A DNA stretch of 64,000 nucleotides from Gordonia oryzae (lineage in GTDB: Bacteria > Actinomycetota > Actinomycetes > Mycobacteriales > Mycobacteriaceae), in assembly GCF_003797185.1 (NCBI RefSeq), contig NZ_RKMH01000002.1:62001-126000 (forward strand), written 5' to 3'. The translations under genes were made by a program, and so were the position numbers. Positions 45,148 to 53,808 of this stretch are shown piece after piece (the first letter of the stretch is position 1; each line of letters opens with the position of its first letter). Under the pieces are notes generated by a model that was not told where the DNA came from, did not search any database, and saw nothing but the letters and a program-made list of their open reading frames with translations.

Positions 45148-46908
45148 ATGTCCCCTGAGGCCCTGCTCGACCGCGACGCCGATGCCGTCGGCGTGCCGAG
45201 CCCGACGGATGTGTGGCTTGCGGGCGCGCATGACGAGCAACCGAAGTCGTTCTTGGAGCAGATCCCCGACGACGAGGACCTCTCGACGGCCGACTTGGTG
45301 GAGGTCATCGCGCATAGCGCCGCGACGATCTCGGCGGCGAACTACCGGATGCTGCAGTGCATCTCGCTGCTTTATGAGGCGCACGAGGAGGAGTATGGAT
45401 GTGAGGTCGCCGAGAAGACCTCGGGTGAGTCGAGCCTTGCCGAAATCGCCGAGTCGGCGGCGAAGGCGGCGTGCGGACTCGATCCGAGAGAGCAGTTCGG
45501 TCCGGACGGCCTGGACCGGACGGTCGCCGATGTCGGGGCCGTGTTGTCGATGTCTCCGGGTGCCGCCAAGGGCATGATCATGCTGGCCGAGGGTGCGCGT
45601 TATCGGCTGCCGTTGACCGGTGCGATGCTCGGGATCGGTCGAATTGACCTGCAACGTTTGAAGATTGCCGCTGCTGCGACCGAACTGTGTGATCCGGAGC
45701 TGCTTCCGGAGATCGACGTGACGTTGTCCAACATGATCGGTTCTCGTGATCAGATGTCGACGCAACGGTTCACCAACATGGTCAAGCGGGTGGTCTCCAC
45801 GGTCGACCGGTCGGTGTCTCGGCATCATCGGCAGCGGGCACAGTCGGACCGGGGCGTCTCGGTCGGGCCCGATCGCTTCCGGCCGGGACAGGCGAGGATG
45901 ACCGCGCAGCTGCCCACCGCCGACGGCGCGCTGGTCGGCTCGCAACTCGATGCGATGGCCGAGCGCGTTCACAAGGGAGACCCGCGGACCAAGAAGCAGC
46001 GACGCGCGGACGCGTTGATCGCCCTGATCCAGGGAGGCGATCGGCTCACCTGCGAATGCGAGGACTGCACGGCGGTCGCGGATGACCGTGACGAGGCAAC
46101 CGATGACTCCGCAGTAGTCGATACCGAAGCGTCACACACTGATCCGGACCACGGTTCAGCGTGCGCCTCAGAGGAACTGCGTGCCGAGCAAGTACAGCGT
46201 TTGACAGAAGCGCAGGCGGAATGCACCTGCGAGTGCGCCGACCATCGTCACGAGTCGGCGGGCCCTCGCGGGACGATCTTCGTCGTGGCCAACGAGTCCA
46301 CGCTCGCCGGCGAGGACGACCATGATGCGCTCATCGATGGCTACGGTCCGATAGACGCCGACTCCGTCCGGGAACTCGCCGAGGCTGAGTTCACCCGCAA
46401 GGTCGGGGTTTCCCCCGAGTCGGCGCTCAAGGGCATCGGCGGCCTGAAGTATCGACCGGGTAAGCGTCTGCAGGCATTCATCCGGGTCGGTGAGTTGTGC
46501 TGTACGTGGCCGGGTTGCAACGAGCCGGTCTGGAAGACTGATCTCGACCACAGCGACCCGTTCGACCATCAACACCCCGAGCGCGGCGGTCCGACCGAAG
46601 CGTGGAATCTCAAACCACTATGTCGTTTTCACCATCGGATGAAGACCTTCGGCCGATGGCGAGACTTCCAGGACACCATGATGACCGTGATGTTCCAATC
46701 GCCGACCGGGCATTGGTTTGTCGGCAACGCATTCCGCGGGATCGACATGTTCCCCGGGCTGAAGGGTGCCCATACACTGAGGTACCTCAAGAACAAACCA
46801 CCCGACCATCCCGCCCGCACAGCGATCGACGCGCGCCACGCCAAGGTACGCGCCGCGGACCAGCGGGCCCTCAAGCGTTGGGACGACGCGCATCCGCCGC
46901 CATTTTGA
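45148..46908 (+). CDS. 13E12-type DUF222/HNH endonuclease protein
   Basis: The 586-residue protein has an N-terminal DUF222 helical domain (with SMSPGAAKGMIMLAEGARY and TAAATELCDPELLPEID-like segments) and a C-terminal HNH nuclease motif (CTWPGCNEPVWKTDLDHSDP, then NLKPLCRFHHRMKT). A central acidic insert contains CECEDC and CTCECADH pairs. This is the REP13E12 family, which behaves as a mobile repeat in mycobacteria. ATG 45148 starts MSPEALLDRDADAVG. A decayed copy of its 3' end is found at 51030-51177. Confidence 0.88.
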   Translation: MSPEALLDRDADAVGVPSPTDVWLAGAHDEQPKSFLEQIPDDEDLSTADLVEVIAHSAATISAANYRMLQCISLLYEAHEEEYGCEVAEKTSGESSLAEIAESAAKAACGLDPREQFGPDGLDRTVADVGAVLSMSPGAAKGMIMLAEGARYRLPLTGAMLGIGRIDLQRLKIAAAATELCDPELLPEIDVTLSNMIGSRDQMSTQRFTNMVKRVVSTVDRSVSRHHRQRAQSDRGVSVGPDRFRPGQARMTAQLPTADGALVGSQLDAMAERVHKGDPRTKKQRRADALIALIQGGDRLTCECEDCTAVADDRDEATDDSAVVDTEASHTDPDHGSACASEELRAEQVQRLTEAQAECTCECADHRHESAGPRGTIFVVANESTLAGEDDHDALIDGYGPIDADSVRELAEAEFTRKVGVSPESALKGIGGLKYRPGKRLQAFIRVGELCCTWPGCNEPVWKTDLDHSDPFDHQHPERGGPTEAWNLKPLCRFHHRMKTFGRWRDFQDTMMTVMFQSPTGHWFVGNAFRGIDMFPGLKGAHTLRYLKNKPPDHPARTAIDARHAKVRAADQRALKRWDDAHPPPF

Positions 46909-46974
46909 GAGTGGTTGTCCCGCAGGTTGTCTAGCGGGTGAGGCGCGGTCGCTCGTGTCGAAGCCTGATCAAGT

Positions 46975-47080
46975 CGCAGACGTCGACGGATGTGGGCCGA
47001 GAACGTAGTAGTAGGTGCGCGCGGGTCATGGGTATCGATCCACCTGTAGATGAACTGTCCGGGTTCGGTTGCGAGGCTGC
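46975..47080 (-). pseudogene. Remnant of a second PLD-like gene (C-terminal part)
   Basis: The minus-strand translation LATEPGQFIYRWIDTHDPRA parallels SASEPGQVIHKWIDYDAAPE of the intact gene. The DNA CGAGAACGTAGTAGTAGGTG parallels CGAGAACGTAGAAGTAGGTG at 43941. No further part of the gene remains. It abuts the stop codon of the exported-protein gene at 47081. Confidence 0.75.
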
Positions 47081-47548
47081 TCAGTAGCCGCACGCCCGAC
47101 CAATGTTGAGCGTCGCTCCGTAGAAATCCCGCGGATAGGTGTAGCCCCTGGTCGCCACGAGCTCGAGTTGCGGTGCATCCGACTGAACTCCGGAATCGGG
47201 ATAGTTCCGCGCGAGTGCTGCCAGATTCCGCAGCGCCCCGGGGATCGGGCCGGGAGTGCCGTCGGCTTCCACGGTGACCGACCTTGCGCGGCCGTATGCG
47301 GCACACAACGTTGAGATCGAAGGCGGCGTGGCTGCCTCGGGATTGGCAGGGCCGCGCTCCGGCGCGAGTTTGATGCCCGGCCCAAGCGCTGGTGTCGTGG
47401 CTACCTCCGAGCTGACCTCAACGCGAGCGCCATCGCGGTCGGCGATGCCCAATGCAACGAGAGCTCCTGCAAGAACGGCTATTCCGATGACCGCGACGGC
47501 GAGAACCAACCAGCCCGCGCGGCGTCGTTGGGGTTGAGGTGCGGTCAT
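47081..47548 (-). CDS. Membrane-anchored exported protein of unknown function
   Basis: The 155-residue protein has a basic start, one transmembrane helix (GWLVLAVAVIGIAVLAGALV) and an external domain with STLCAAYGRARS and the terminal YTYPRDFYGATLNIGRACGY. Two external cysteines are placed as in the protein encoded at 49398 (LCAAYNAADS and a final C), so the two appear to be paralogues sharing a disulfide-type layout. Its ATG overlaps the stop of the polytopic membrane gene. No known family. Confidence 0.65.
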   Translation of the reverse strand: MTAPQPQRRRAGWLVLAVAVIGIAVLAGALVALGIADRDGARVEVSSEVATTPALGPGIKLAPERGPANPEAATPPSISTLCAAYGRARSVTVEADGTPGPIPGALRNLAALARNYPDSGVQSDAPQLELVATRGYTYPRDFYGATLNIGRACGY

Positions 47549-49398
47549 CGCCGTGGTCCTGCGTAGGGCGAGCCGTCATGGTGCTGCGGTGCCTTGTTGC
47601 GCAAGGCGATCAGCTCAATGATGTAGGCGATCCATGCTGTAGTGGCGTACATGGCCGAAACTGCAGTCAGGTGGAAAGCGGTGTATGTGGTGCTGAGCTC
47701 GACGAACCGCTCGGGTGACTGATTGCCGAGCTCGCCGAGCTGTTGATTCAAATGGGCGATGATCAGCGCGCACAAGAATCCACTGACGACGGCGAGCCAG
47801 GCCGTGGCGCGCGCTCGACGATGACCGAGGAGCCACGCCGCAAGCAGCGCGGACACGGTGACGAGATCTGTCACGAACAGGTAGGGTCCGGCATCCGCGG
47901 CGTTGAGTGACTGCGCGGTGATCGCTTGGCCGACGACTCCGCCTATTTGGGCGAGTATTGCCAGCATTGCCAAGAACCGAACCCACGCTTGCGGTACCCA
48001 GATATCGCGGCGGGAACGTACGACGGCCATGACGGCGAGCACGTTCGGAACTGCCGTCAGGAACAACACCCCGAGAAGGAACAACCTCGCGTCGCCAGGA
48101 GAGAGGGAAGTGGCGAACCCGGTAGTTTCCGTCTGGACTTGGTCGTACACGTGGATCGCCGCAGTGGTGAGTGCCGGGTAGAGAATCAGTGCGGCGGTCG
48201 CCAACAATGATCCCCGTGGTGCCGGACGAGAATGCGCCACGCGTACCGGTGGTGTGGGCGATAGACCGTGTATCGGCGGCAGAGTCGGGGCCGCTATACC
48301 CGGGATCGTCGGTGGGTGAACGGGATTCGGACCAGAGATCACCGGGTACACAACGGGATGTCTCGGCCGGTGTGCCGGTGCCGGCTCCCGGCCGCTGAGC
48401 TTGGTGAAGTCGATGCTGCCCGCGAGGCTCAGAAGCGCCAGTCCCACTGGGGTACCGGCAAGTCCGACGTACAACAGCATCCACGATTGGGCAGAACCGT
48501 CGAGCGCACGGCCAAGCAAGATCGGCAACACAATGACGACCGCGACGGGCGCCGCGCCGAGTAGCTGATGCCCTCGCTGCACCCGGGCCATCCGAATGCT
48601 CTCGACGATGCACCCGCCAATCGGCATGCCGTAGTGGATGGCGAAATACGCCGACCAGCGCAGCGGCACGTACGCCACCGCGCCAGCGATTGTCGCAATG
48701 ACCCCGACGACAACGAGAACCGTTGAACTCCCGCTGAATCCCCGTTGTTCCCACGCGATGCTGACGTCAGACAGCGACGAGTACGCATCGAGTACCAGGT
48801 ACGCCACGGCAAACGGCCACATGACCGAGATGAACGAGCACACTGTGGCCACCGTCCACCCTTGTCGTGGAACGAACGATGCTGGCGTGAGCTGCTTTCC
48901 ACTGACTTCGGCGAGCGAGGCGGAGATCAAGAGCGGGGTGAACGCCGTGATCAGGACGACGGCTGTGGCATACAGCCAGAGCGAGGAGATCCGCCCACCG
49001 ACGGCATGAAAGCCATACAAACTGGCTAGACCGACGAGCAGGATCGCTCCGGCCGCGAAGATCCACACGTGCAATACGAGGAAGATCCGTCGAAGGGCGT
49101 CGGCGACGGAAGTGAGCCCGAGTGTCCCTTGCGGGCGCGGCGGACGCGCGAGGTTCCACCGCATCACCTGCGCGAGGTATGGGTCGACACTATGCCCGCC
49201 CGCCGTGGCCGGCATCCCCGCCTCCAGCAACGCGATGAAGATCAAGGTCAAGACAGCGAGCACGATTCCCGCAATGGGCGTCCAGACAATGCCGACGGCC
49301 ACGGCCGAACCAAAGCCGAGGGGACCAGTGACGAGGACTGGAATACCGAGACCTCGTGGCGGTACTGCGTTGGGATGAGGAGTTGATTGGTAGGCCAT
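47545..49398 (-). CDS. Large polytopic membrane protein of unknown function
   Basis: The protein of about 617 residues has roughly 14 hydrophobic helices: eight before and six after a Pro-rich loop of about 70 residues near residues 335-405 (PAHRPRHPVVYPVISGPNPV and PTLPPIHGLSPTPPV). No transporter motif or catalytic signature is recognised. ATG 49398 overlaps the stop of the upstream gene (TGATG); ATG CTG at 49404 is an alternative. It is the core of a four-gene operon with three single-helix anchored proteins. Confidence 0.65.
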   Translation of the reverse strand: MAYQSTPHPNAVPPRGLGIPVLVTGPLGFGSAVAVGIVWTPIAGIVLAVLTLIFIALLEAGMPATAGGHSVDPYLAQVMRWNLARPPRPQGTLGLTSVADALRRIFLVLHVWIFAAGAILLVGLASLYGFHAVGGRISSLWLYATAVVLITAFTPLLISASLAEVSGKQLTPASFVPRQGWTVATVCSFISVMWPFAVAYLVLDAYSSLSDVSIAWEQRGFSGSSTVLVVVGVIATIAGAVAYVPLRWSAYFAIHYGMPIGGCIVESIRMARVQRGHQLLGAAPVAVVIVLPILLGRALDGSAQSWMLLYVGLAGTPVGLALLSLAGSIDFTKLSGREPAPAHRPRHPVVYPVISGPNPVHPPTIPGIAAPTLPPIHGLSPTPPVRVAHSRPAPRGSLLATAALILYPALTTAAIHVYDQVQTETTGFATSLSPGDARLFLLGVLFLTAVPNVLAVMAVVRSRRDIWVPQAWVRFLAMLAILAQIGGVVGQAITAQSLNAADAGPYLFVTDLVTVSALLAAWLLGHRRARATAWLAVVSGFLCALIIAHLNQQLGELGNQSPERFVELSTTYTAFHLTAVSAMYATTAWIAYIIELIALRNKAPQHHDGSPYAGPRR

Positions 49399-49802
49399 CA
49401 GCATGCCACCCGAACGTCCTCGGTGTTGTTCCACCAGTCGTGATTCGATAACGATCCAGACGCTGCTGCCGCGCGGATGCTCCGAGCGTTCCGACGAATT
49501 CCGTCGTTCGGGTAGTGGCTCGCGACGTCAACGAAGTTTTGAACAGAGCGGAACCCCTCGGGACTGTTAGGGAAAGCCTGCTCGATGAAAAAGGAATCGG
49601 CTGCGTTGTAGGCCGCACACAACTCACTGTGGGTGGAGTCGCGACCGGTCAGCCCGGCACCGGTCGCCGTCGAGTCGCTGCGCGCAGCATCGACGATCGC
49701 GATCAGTGCCGCGGCAACAACGAGTCCGATCATCATCAACGGGATGGCCGGTACCCCGACCCGTCTGGCGGGAGGTCGGTCGGTGGTTGGACGATATGCC
49801 AC
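49398..49802 (-). CDS. Membrane-anchored exported protein, paralogue of the 47 kb protein
   Basis: The 134-residue protein has one transmembrane helix (VPAIPLMMIGLVVAAALIAI) and an external domain with HSELCAAYNAADSFFIEQAF and a C-terminal NTEDVRVAC. The LCAAY start and terminal Cys match the other anchored protein of the operon. GTG 49802 is chosen because it follows the upstream stop by about 38 nt and has CGGAGCGAC ahead; the open frame extends to 49868. Function unknown. Confidence 0.62.
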   Translation of the reverse strand: MAYRPTTDRPPARRVGVPAIPLMMIGLVVAAALIAIVDAARSDSTATGAGLTGRDSTHSELCAAYNAADSFFIEQAFPNSPEGFRSVQNFVDVASHYPNDGIRRNARSIRAAAASGSLSNHDWWNNTEDVRVAC

Positions 49803-49840
49803 GTCGCTCCGTTCGGTAAGGTGAGGCGAGCGCTCTCGCG

Positions 49841-50452
49841 CTACGCCTGAATGTTGCACACTTTCCACTTGCCGCTATCGCGGCGCACCACGGCCAGCAG
49901 CGGATGCCCGTCATCTGCGCCGTCGAGCCAGACCCAGATGTCGCCGACCCCCTTGAACTCCGAATAGAGGACGGTGGGGATGGGCGCTCGTTGCCTGATG
50001 TCGAGGACGGTGCTGTGTCTGAGGAGGTCCTCGTTGATCCCTAGTCCCGGACCGGAGTCGTCGGGGCTTGCGGGTACAGGCCCAGGTGCTGGTGGCGGAT
50101 TGAATCGTTGGTAGATCGGGTCATCGGCGTGCGTGCCGCCGGTGTTGAGGATGATGTCGTGCGCGGTTGCGCACGTGGCGTTCAGCCCGGCGTCGCGGTT
50201 GCCTGAGCTGTAGGCGACGAAGTACGCAGTGGCGGCTTGCTCTGCGGCAGCCTCGCTGAAGCGCAGCGCCACGAACACCGTGGGAACAGCGCCGATGAGA
50301 AGCACCACGCTCAGCGTCGCGATCACCGGAACCCATCCGCTTCGAGGCCTGCGCTGGCGCATCCGCGGTGCGTGTGCGGTCATGGTCGACGGTAGCGGCT
50401 TGTAGAACGGGGGCGTGCTCGACGCCGGCCCTTCGTAACGCTCGCTGTCCAT
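49841..50452 (-). CDS. Membrane-anchored protein of unknown function (first gene of operon)
   Basis: The 203-residue protein has a Pro-rich, basic cytoplasmic leader and one helix (WVPVIATLSVVLLIGAVPTV). The external domain contains TAYFVAYSSGNRDAGLNATC and the terminal GKWKVCNIQA, resembling small 'DUF4878/NTF2-like' anchored domains. The start is uncertain (50452 preferred; the frame opens at 50509). It is divergent from the LRV protein gene, so the operon promoter lies within 50453-50592. Confidence 0.6.
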   Translation of the reverse strand: MDSERYEGPASSTPPFYKPLPSTMTAHAPRMRQRRPRSGWVPVIATLSVVLLIGAVPTVFVALRFSEAAAEQAATAYFVAYSSGNRDAGLNATCATAHDIILNTGGTHADDPIYQRFNPPPAPGPVPASPDDSGPGLGINEDLLRHSTVLDIRQRAPIPTVLYSEFKGVGDIWVWLDGADDGHPLLAVVRRDSGKWKVCNIQA

Positions 50453-50592
50453 AGCGGTAAAGAGTAGGGCCGAATCGGGGAGTGCCATCGCCCCAGAAGC
50501 CCCCCGCACCCTTTTTCATCTCTTCGGGTTACAGACTCGATGCGCCGCGATGGCGTTACATGAGCCCACTGTTGACCGAAGGGACGATTTGT

Positions 50593-51000
50593 ATGAGCAC
50601 CGACCGCAATGCTCCGGCGTATATCCGGTCCACTCCGGAAGCCGCGGCCCTCGCGCGTGACCCGCACACACCAGACTTCGTGCTGGCTCAGATCGCTTTG
50701 CACACACCGGAACTTCGACCAGTGATCCAGCAGAATCCCGCGACGCGAACCGAACTGTCGCAGTGGATATCGAAGCGCTCAGCAGCAGAGTCTGGCACCG
50801 CGCGAGCCAGTCAGCAGGGCCGACCCAAGGGGGTTCTTGCCCTGATTGTTTCAGGCATCTCGCTCTTGGTCGCGATCGCTGCACTCACCATCTTCGTGAT
50901 CTGGGAGTGGCCGATACCGGCCGGGACCACTGGTGTCGTGAGTGTAGCCATCGCGCTTCTCGCCGCGGCTGTCGCGAAGGGCAAATTCAGGACGGCCTGA
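50593..51000 (+). CDS. LRV (leucine-rich repeat variant) domain membrane protein
   Basis: The 135-residue protein begins with an LRV-like helical segment (AAALARDPHTPDFVLAQIAL, then PVIQQNPATRTELSQWI). Such segments also occur at the N-terminus of many actinobacterial membrane proteins. Two transmembrane helices follow (LALIVSGISLLVAIAALTIF and PAGTTGVVSVAIALLAAAV). GAAGGGACG lies upstream of ATG 50593. It is divergent from the anchored-protein operon. Role unknown; perhaps a regulator or partner of that operon. Confidence 0.65.
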   Translation: MSTDRNAPAYIRSTPEAAALARDPHTPDFVLAQIALHTPELRPVIQQNPATRTELSQWISKRSAAESGTARASQQGRPKGVLALIVSGISLLVAIAALTIFVIWEWPIPAGTTGVVSVAIALLAAAVAKGKFRTA

Positions 51001-51029
51001 TGACGCGGACTGTAGCCGCGATGGGCAGT

Positions 51030-51177
51030 CCGGATCTGAAGCCGTTTGGCCAGCAGCTCGAACAAGCCATCCGATCATCCCGCCCCGCATGGCGATCGAG
51101 ACGTGCCGCACCAGGAGATGCGCCGCGGACCAGCGTGCCCTGATGCGTTCGGATGTCGCGCATCCATCGCCCTTTGA
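51030..51177 (+). pseudogene. Decayed 3' end of a 13E12-type gene
   Basis: DNA from about 51039 (CTGAAG) through CATCCCGCCC, GCGATCG, CGCCGCGGACCAGCG and the final CGCGCATCC parallels the last 130 bp of the intact 13E12 gene (46760-46908). The frame is interrupted. Only this 3' end is present. Confidence 0.72.
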
Positions 51178-51242
51178 GGTGAACCGTTCTCGCTTCGGTG
51201 GACACTCGGGTGAGCCCGGTAGTCACTGAAGGGATGTGATTG

Positions 51243-51400
51243 ATGGGTTTGACGTGGTGGTGGTTCACGGCCAAGAACAAGGCTGAGGCACTACAAACGG
51301 TGGTGTGCGATTCTGACGATTCGATTGCGTCGGTCGCCCAGAATCTCGGTCTTCATGAAATGACATGGGGCGCATGGGTGAAGAAGGCGCCGCGCGGTGG
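51243..51400 (+). pseudogene. Transposase OrfA-like remnant (IS3 type)
   Basis: The translation KNKAEALQTVVCDSDDSIAS followed by VAQNLGLHEMTWGAWVKKA matches the helix-turn-helix of IS3-family OrfA proteins (…RSIAEVARELGI…TLGNWV). The remainder is lost. It marks the right border of the accessory island, next to menE. Confidence 0.65.
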
Positions 51401-51484
51401 CGTCTCGTACGTGATTGGCCATAGGTTCGCTGTGACACGCAGTGCTCTCGTGGGTGGTCTGTCGCAGTACGAGGCGAGCGATGC

Positions 51485-52639
51485 CTACCCGAATCGGTGC
51501 CGTAGGGTCCTGCGGTCAACCTTACCCGGGCCGCGCGTGGGCAACTCCGCCACGACGATCACTTCGCGCGGTGCGGCGTAGCGATCGAGCCGATCGGTGA
51601 CCGTGTCCCGAAGTCGTTGTGCGTCCACCGAATCCGACTCAGACTCCACCACGACGGCCACTACCTTCTCGCCGAGACGCTCGTCGGGCAGCCCGATCAC
51701 GGCGCATTCGGCGACGGCGGGGTCTTCGATGATGATGGCCTCGACGACCTGCGGGAGGATCGTGAGCCCGCCGGAGGAGATGGCCTCGTCGGCGCGGCCG
51801 ATGATCCGCAGGACGCCGTCGTCGACACGTCCGAGGTCGTCGGTGCGGAAGGTGCCCGGCCTGGCGAAGGCCGGGTGGTCGGGGAGTAGGCGATAGCCGT
51901 GCGCGACCATCTCTCCGGTGAGTTCGACGCGCCCGATGCCCTCGGCACTCGACCCGTGCAGGGTGATCTTCATGCCGTGCAAAGGAGTACCGTCATAGAC
52001 GCAACCGCCCGCGGTCTCACTCATCCCATAGGTGCGCACGATCGGGATGCCTGCGTCGATCGCCTTGTGTAGCAACGGCTGTGGGGTGGCTGCGCCGCCG
52101 ACGAGCAGGGCGTCGAGGTTTGTCAGTGCGGTCGTCGCGCGCGGCGAGTCGAGGACCTTGACAAGTTGAGTGGGTACCAGCGAGGTATAGCGGCGCGGAC
52201 CGTCGAGATGATCGAGAGCGTCTGCGAGGGCGTCGGGATCGAAACCCTCCGACAGATCGAGCACGGCGGGGATGTGCCCGGCGGCCAACGCGCGCAACAG
52301 CACTTGTAAACCGGCGATGTGGTGCGGCGGCAGCGCGAGGAGCCAATTACCCTCGCCGCCGAGGCGGTCGGCGGTCGCGCGGGCCGAGGCGGCGAGGGTG
52401 GCGGGCGTGTGCTGTGAGCCCTTGGGGACGCCGGTGCTGCCGGAGGTTGCGACGATCAGCGAGACATCGTCGGCGACATCGGTCCCGATTCCGAAGGCGT
52501 CATGCAGGATTCGCGATTCACGATCGGACTCCGGGATGGGGGCGAAGGCCGCCGAGCCGTCGAGGATGGCGCGCAGGTCGTCGAGGTGGTCGAGGACTCG
52601 CGGACCAGACGGCAGGGGGAGGGGGCGCAGCGGTTTCAG
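51485..52639 (-). CDS. menE: o-Succinylbenzoate-CoA ligase
   Basis: The AMP-forming ligase of about 384 residues has ATSGSTGVPKG (P-loop), RTYGMSETAGGCVYDGTPL, FRTDDLGRVDDGVL, RIIGRADEAISSGGL and RGPGKVDRRTLRHRF. Length and order match actinobacterial MenE, which activates o-succinylbenzoate in menaquinone synthesis. Reading upstream in frame past GTG 52303, coding homology continues to a stop at 52667. The only start-like codons there are CTG; CTG 52637-52639 overlaps the stop of the DUF3349 gene (CTGA) and is chosen. A GTG at 52303 would delete the P-loop. Confidence 0.85.
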   Translation of the reverse strand: MKPLRPLPLPSGPRVLDHLDDLRAILDGSAAFAPIPESDRESRILHDAFGIGTDVADDVSLIVATSGSTGVPKGSQHTPATLAASARATADRLGGEGNWLLALPPHHIAGLQVLLRALAAGHIPAVLDLSEGFDPDALADALDHLDGPRRYTSLVPTQLVKVLDSPRATTALTNLDALLVGGAATPQPLLHKAIDAGIPIVRTYGMSETAGGCVYDGTPLHGMKITLHGSSAEGIGRVELTGEMVAHGYRLLPDHPAFARPGTFRTDDLGRVDDGVLRIIGRADEAISSGGLTILPQVVEAIIIEDPAVAECAVIGLPDERLGEKVVAVVVESESDSVDAQRLRDTVTDRLDRYAAPREVIVVAELPTRGPGKVDRRTLRHRFG

Positions 52640-52986
52640 TGCCGGTCCTCGTCGGTGCCGGTCGGGTCAGTGGGCGGAGTCAGTGGGGAGCCGTCGAAGG
52701 GGAAGCCGTGCTCCTCGAGGTACTGCTGCACGCGTGCGAGGTCGGTCTCGTGCGGTAGCTCCTGGGTGACCGCGGAGATCTTGACCCCGGCATCGATCTT
52801 CGAGATGGGTTCCGGTGGCGGGGCCGCCTCGTTGATCAATTCGGCCGAGACGTGCTCGACCTCGTCCTCGGAGAGTTGTCGTCGGAGGATCGCTAGGAGC
52901 GGGACGTAGTCGTGGTCGGGTACGCCCTGCGGGTATCCGGCGCGCAACCACGCGATGATCCTGGCGACCAGCGGTCGATCGGACAT
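52636..52986 (-). CDS. DUF3349 family protein (1)
   Basis: The 116-residue protein shows the DUF3349 pattern: ARIIAWLRAGYPQGVPDHDYVPLLAILRR-type opening, DEVEHVSAELI, and the terminal YLEEHGFPF. The family is restricted to mycolate actinobacteria and is known structurally as a small helical bundle without assigned function. ATG 52986 is chosen over GTG 52989. It directly precedes menE, whose start overlaps its stop, as Rv0543c precedes menE in M. tuberculosis. Confidence 0.82.
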   Translation of the reverse strand: MSDRPLVARIIAWLRAGYPQGVPDHDYVPLLAILRRQLSEDEVEHVSAELINEAAPPPEPISKIDAGVKISAVTQELPHETDLARVQQYLEEHGFPFDGSPLTPPTDPTGTDEDRH

Positions 52987-53154
52987 CACACACCCCCTTG
53001 TCGTCTGCGGGCCATTCCTTCGCCGATTGTAGGACGCAAGGTATTGGGCCGATGGATGGATATACAGCGAACAACCCGGCGCCTGGCGAGCAGGTCGTCC
53101 GGGTTGTTCGGCGCCACGCGCGCGCGCGTGAGGAACTCAGACCGGGTGCGGAAC

Positions 53155-53463
53155 TCAGGCCGTTGCCGGTGAGGCGGCGAGCGGCCAACCGACTGCGGCC
53201 AGTCGAGAGGCCACCTGATTGATCTCGGTGTCGGTCGGCTGGGTTTCGGTGACCTCGAGGATCGCCCGCGTGATGCGCTCTGGTGTCACCGGGGAATCGG
53301 CGGCGCGATCCTTGGCCAGGACGAGCGCCACGTTGGTGACCTCCTCCTCGGTGAGGGTGCGCATCAGCAGGGCGAGTAACGGCGGGAAGTCGGTGGGCGG
53401 AACGCCATCCGGATATCCCTTGCGAATCCAGTTGACGGCCGAGTCGAACAGTGAGGAGGTCAT
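53155..53463 (-). CDS. DUF3349 family protein (2)
   Basis: The 102-residue paralogue of the neighbouring DUF3349 protein has VNWIRKGYPDGVPPTDFPPL, EEEVTNVALVLAKD and RLAAVGWPLA. The two genes are 168 bp apart on the same strand and probably arose by tandem duplication. It lies between the small PitA-associated membrane gene and the first DUF3349 gene. Function unknown. Confidence 0.82.
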   Translation of the reverse strand: MTSSLFDSAVNWIRKGYPDGVPPTDFPPLLALLMRTLTEEEVTNVALVLAKDRAADSPVTPERITRAILEVTETQPTDTEINQVASRLAAVGWPLAASPATA

Positions 53464-53500
53464 GATCGCCTTTCGCGGTGTGGACGAGATGTCTGGAAGG

Positions 53501-53785
53501 TCAGCTGTAGGCCCAGGCGGGGAAGATCCGCCAGTCGAAGTAGTACGACAACGTCTGGCGGGTCACCCACAGCAGACCGACGATGATCGCGACGATGACG
53601 ATGGCGAAGAACAGGTAGCCCAGTGCCTTCAGCGCCGGATTGGGCGCGCTGATGGTGCCGTCGGCTCCTGCGTCACCGGCCCCGGTCGAGTGCAGTCGCA
53701 TGCCGATGGCGAAGAGGGCGGGCAGTCCGGCACCGAAGATCATGCCGATGACGAGAACTTTGAGGATGGCTTCGAGAATATCCAT
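53501..53785 (-). CDS. Small membrane protein downstream of pitA
   Basis: The 94-residue protein has two transmembrane helices (ILKVLVIGMIFGAGLPALFA and LGYLFFAIVIVAIIVGLLWV). It starts 23 nt after the pitA stop. The same arrangement (Rv0544c beside pitA) exists in M. tuberculosis. It may be an accessory to the phosphate permease (inference from context only). Confidence 0.75.
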   Translation of the reverse strand: MDILEAILKVLVIGMIFGAGLPALFAIGMRLHSTGAGDAGADGTISAPNPALKALGYLFFAIVIVAIIVGLLWVTRQTLSYYFDWRIFPAWAYS

Positions 53786-53808
53786 GAGTGCGAGGTCCTT
53801 CCCGGCCG

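Noticed and set aside
45091..45972. Minus-strand frame opposite the 13E12 gene
   Set aside because: Arg/His-rich shadow without domain; the plus-strand frame has clear DUF222 and HNH motifs.
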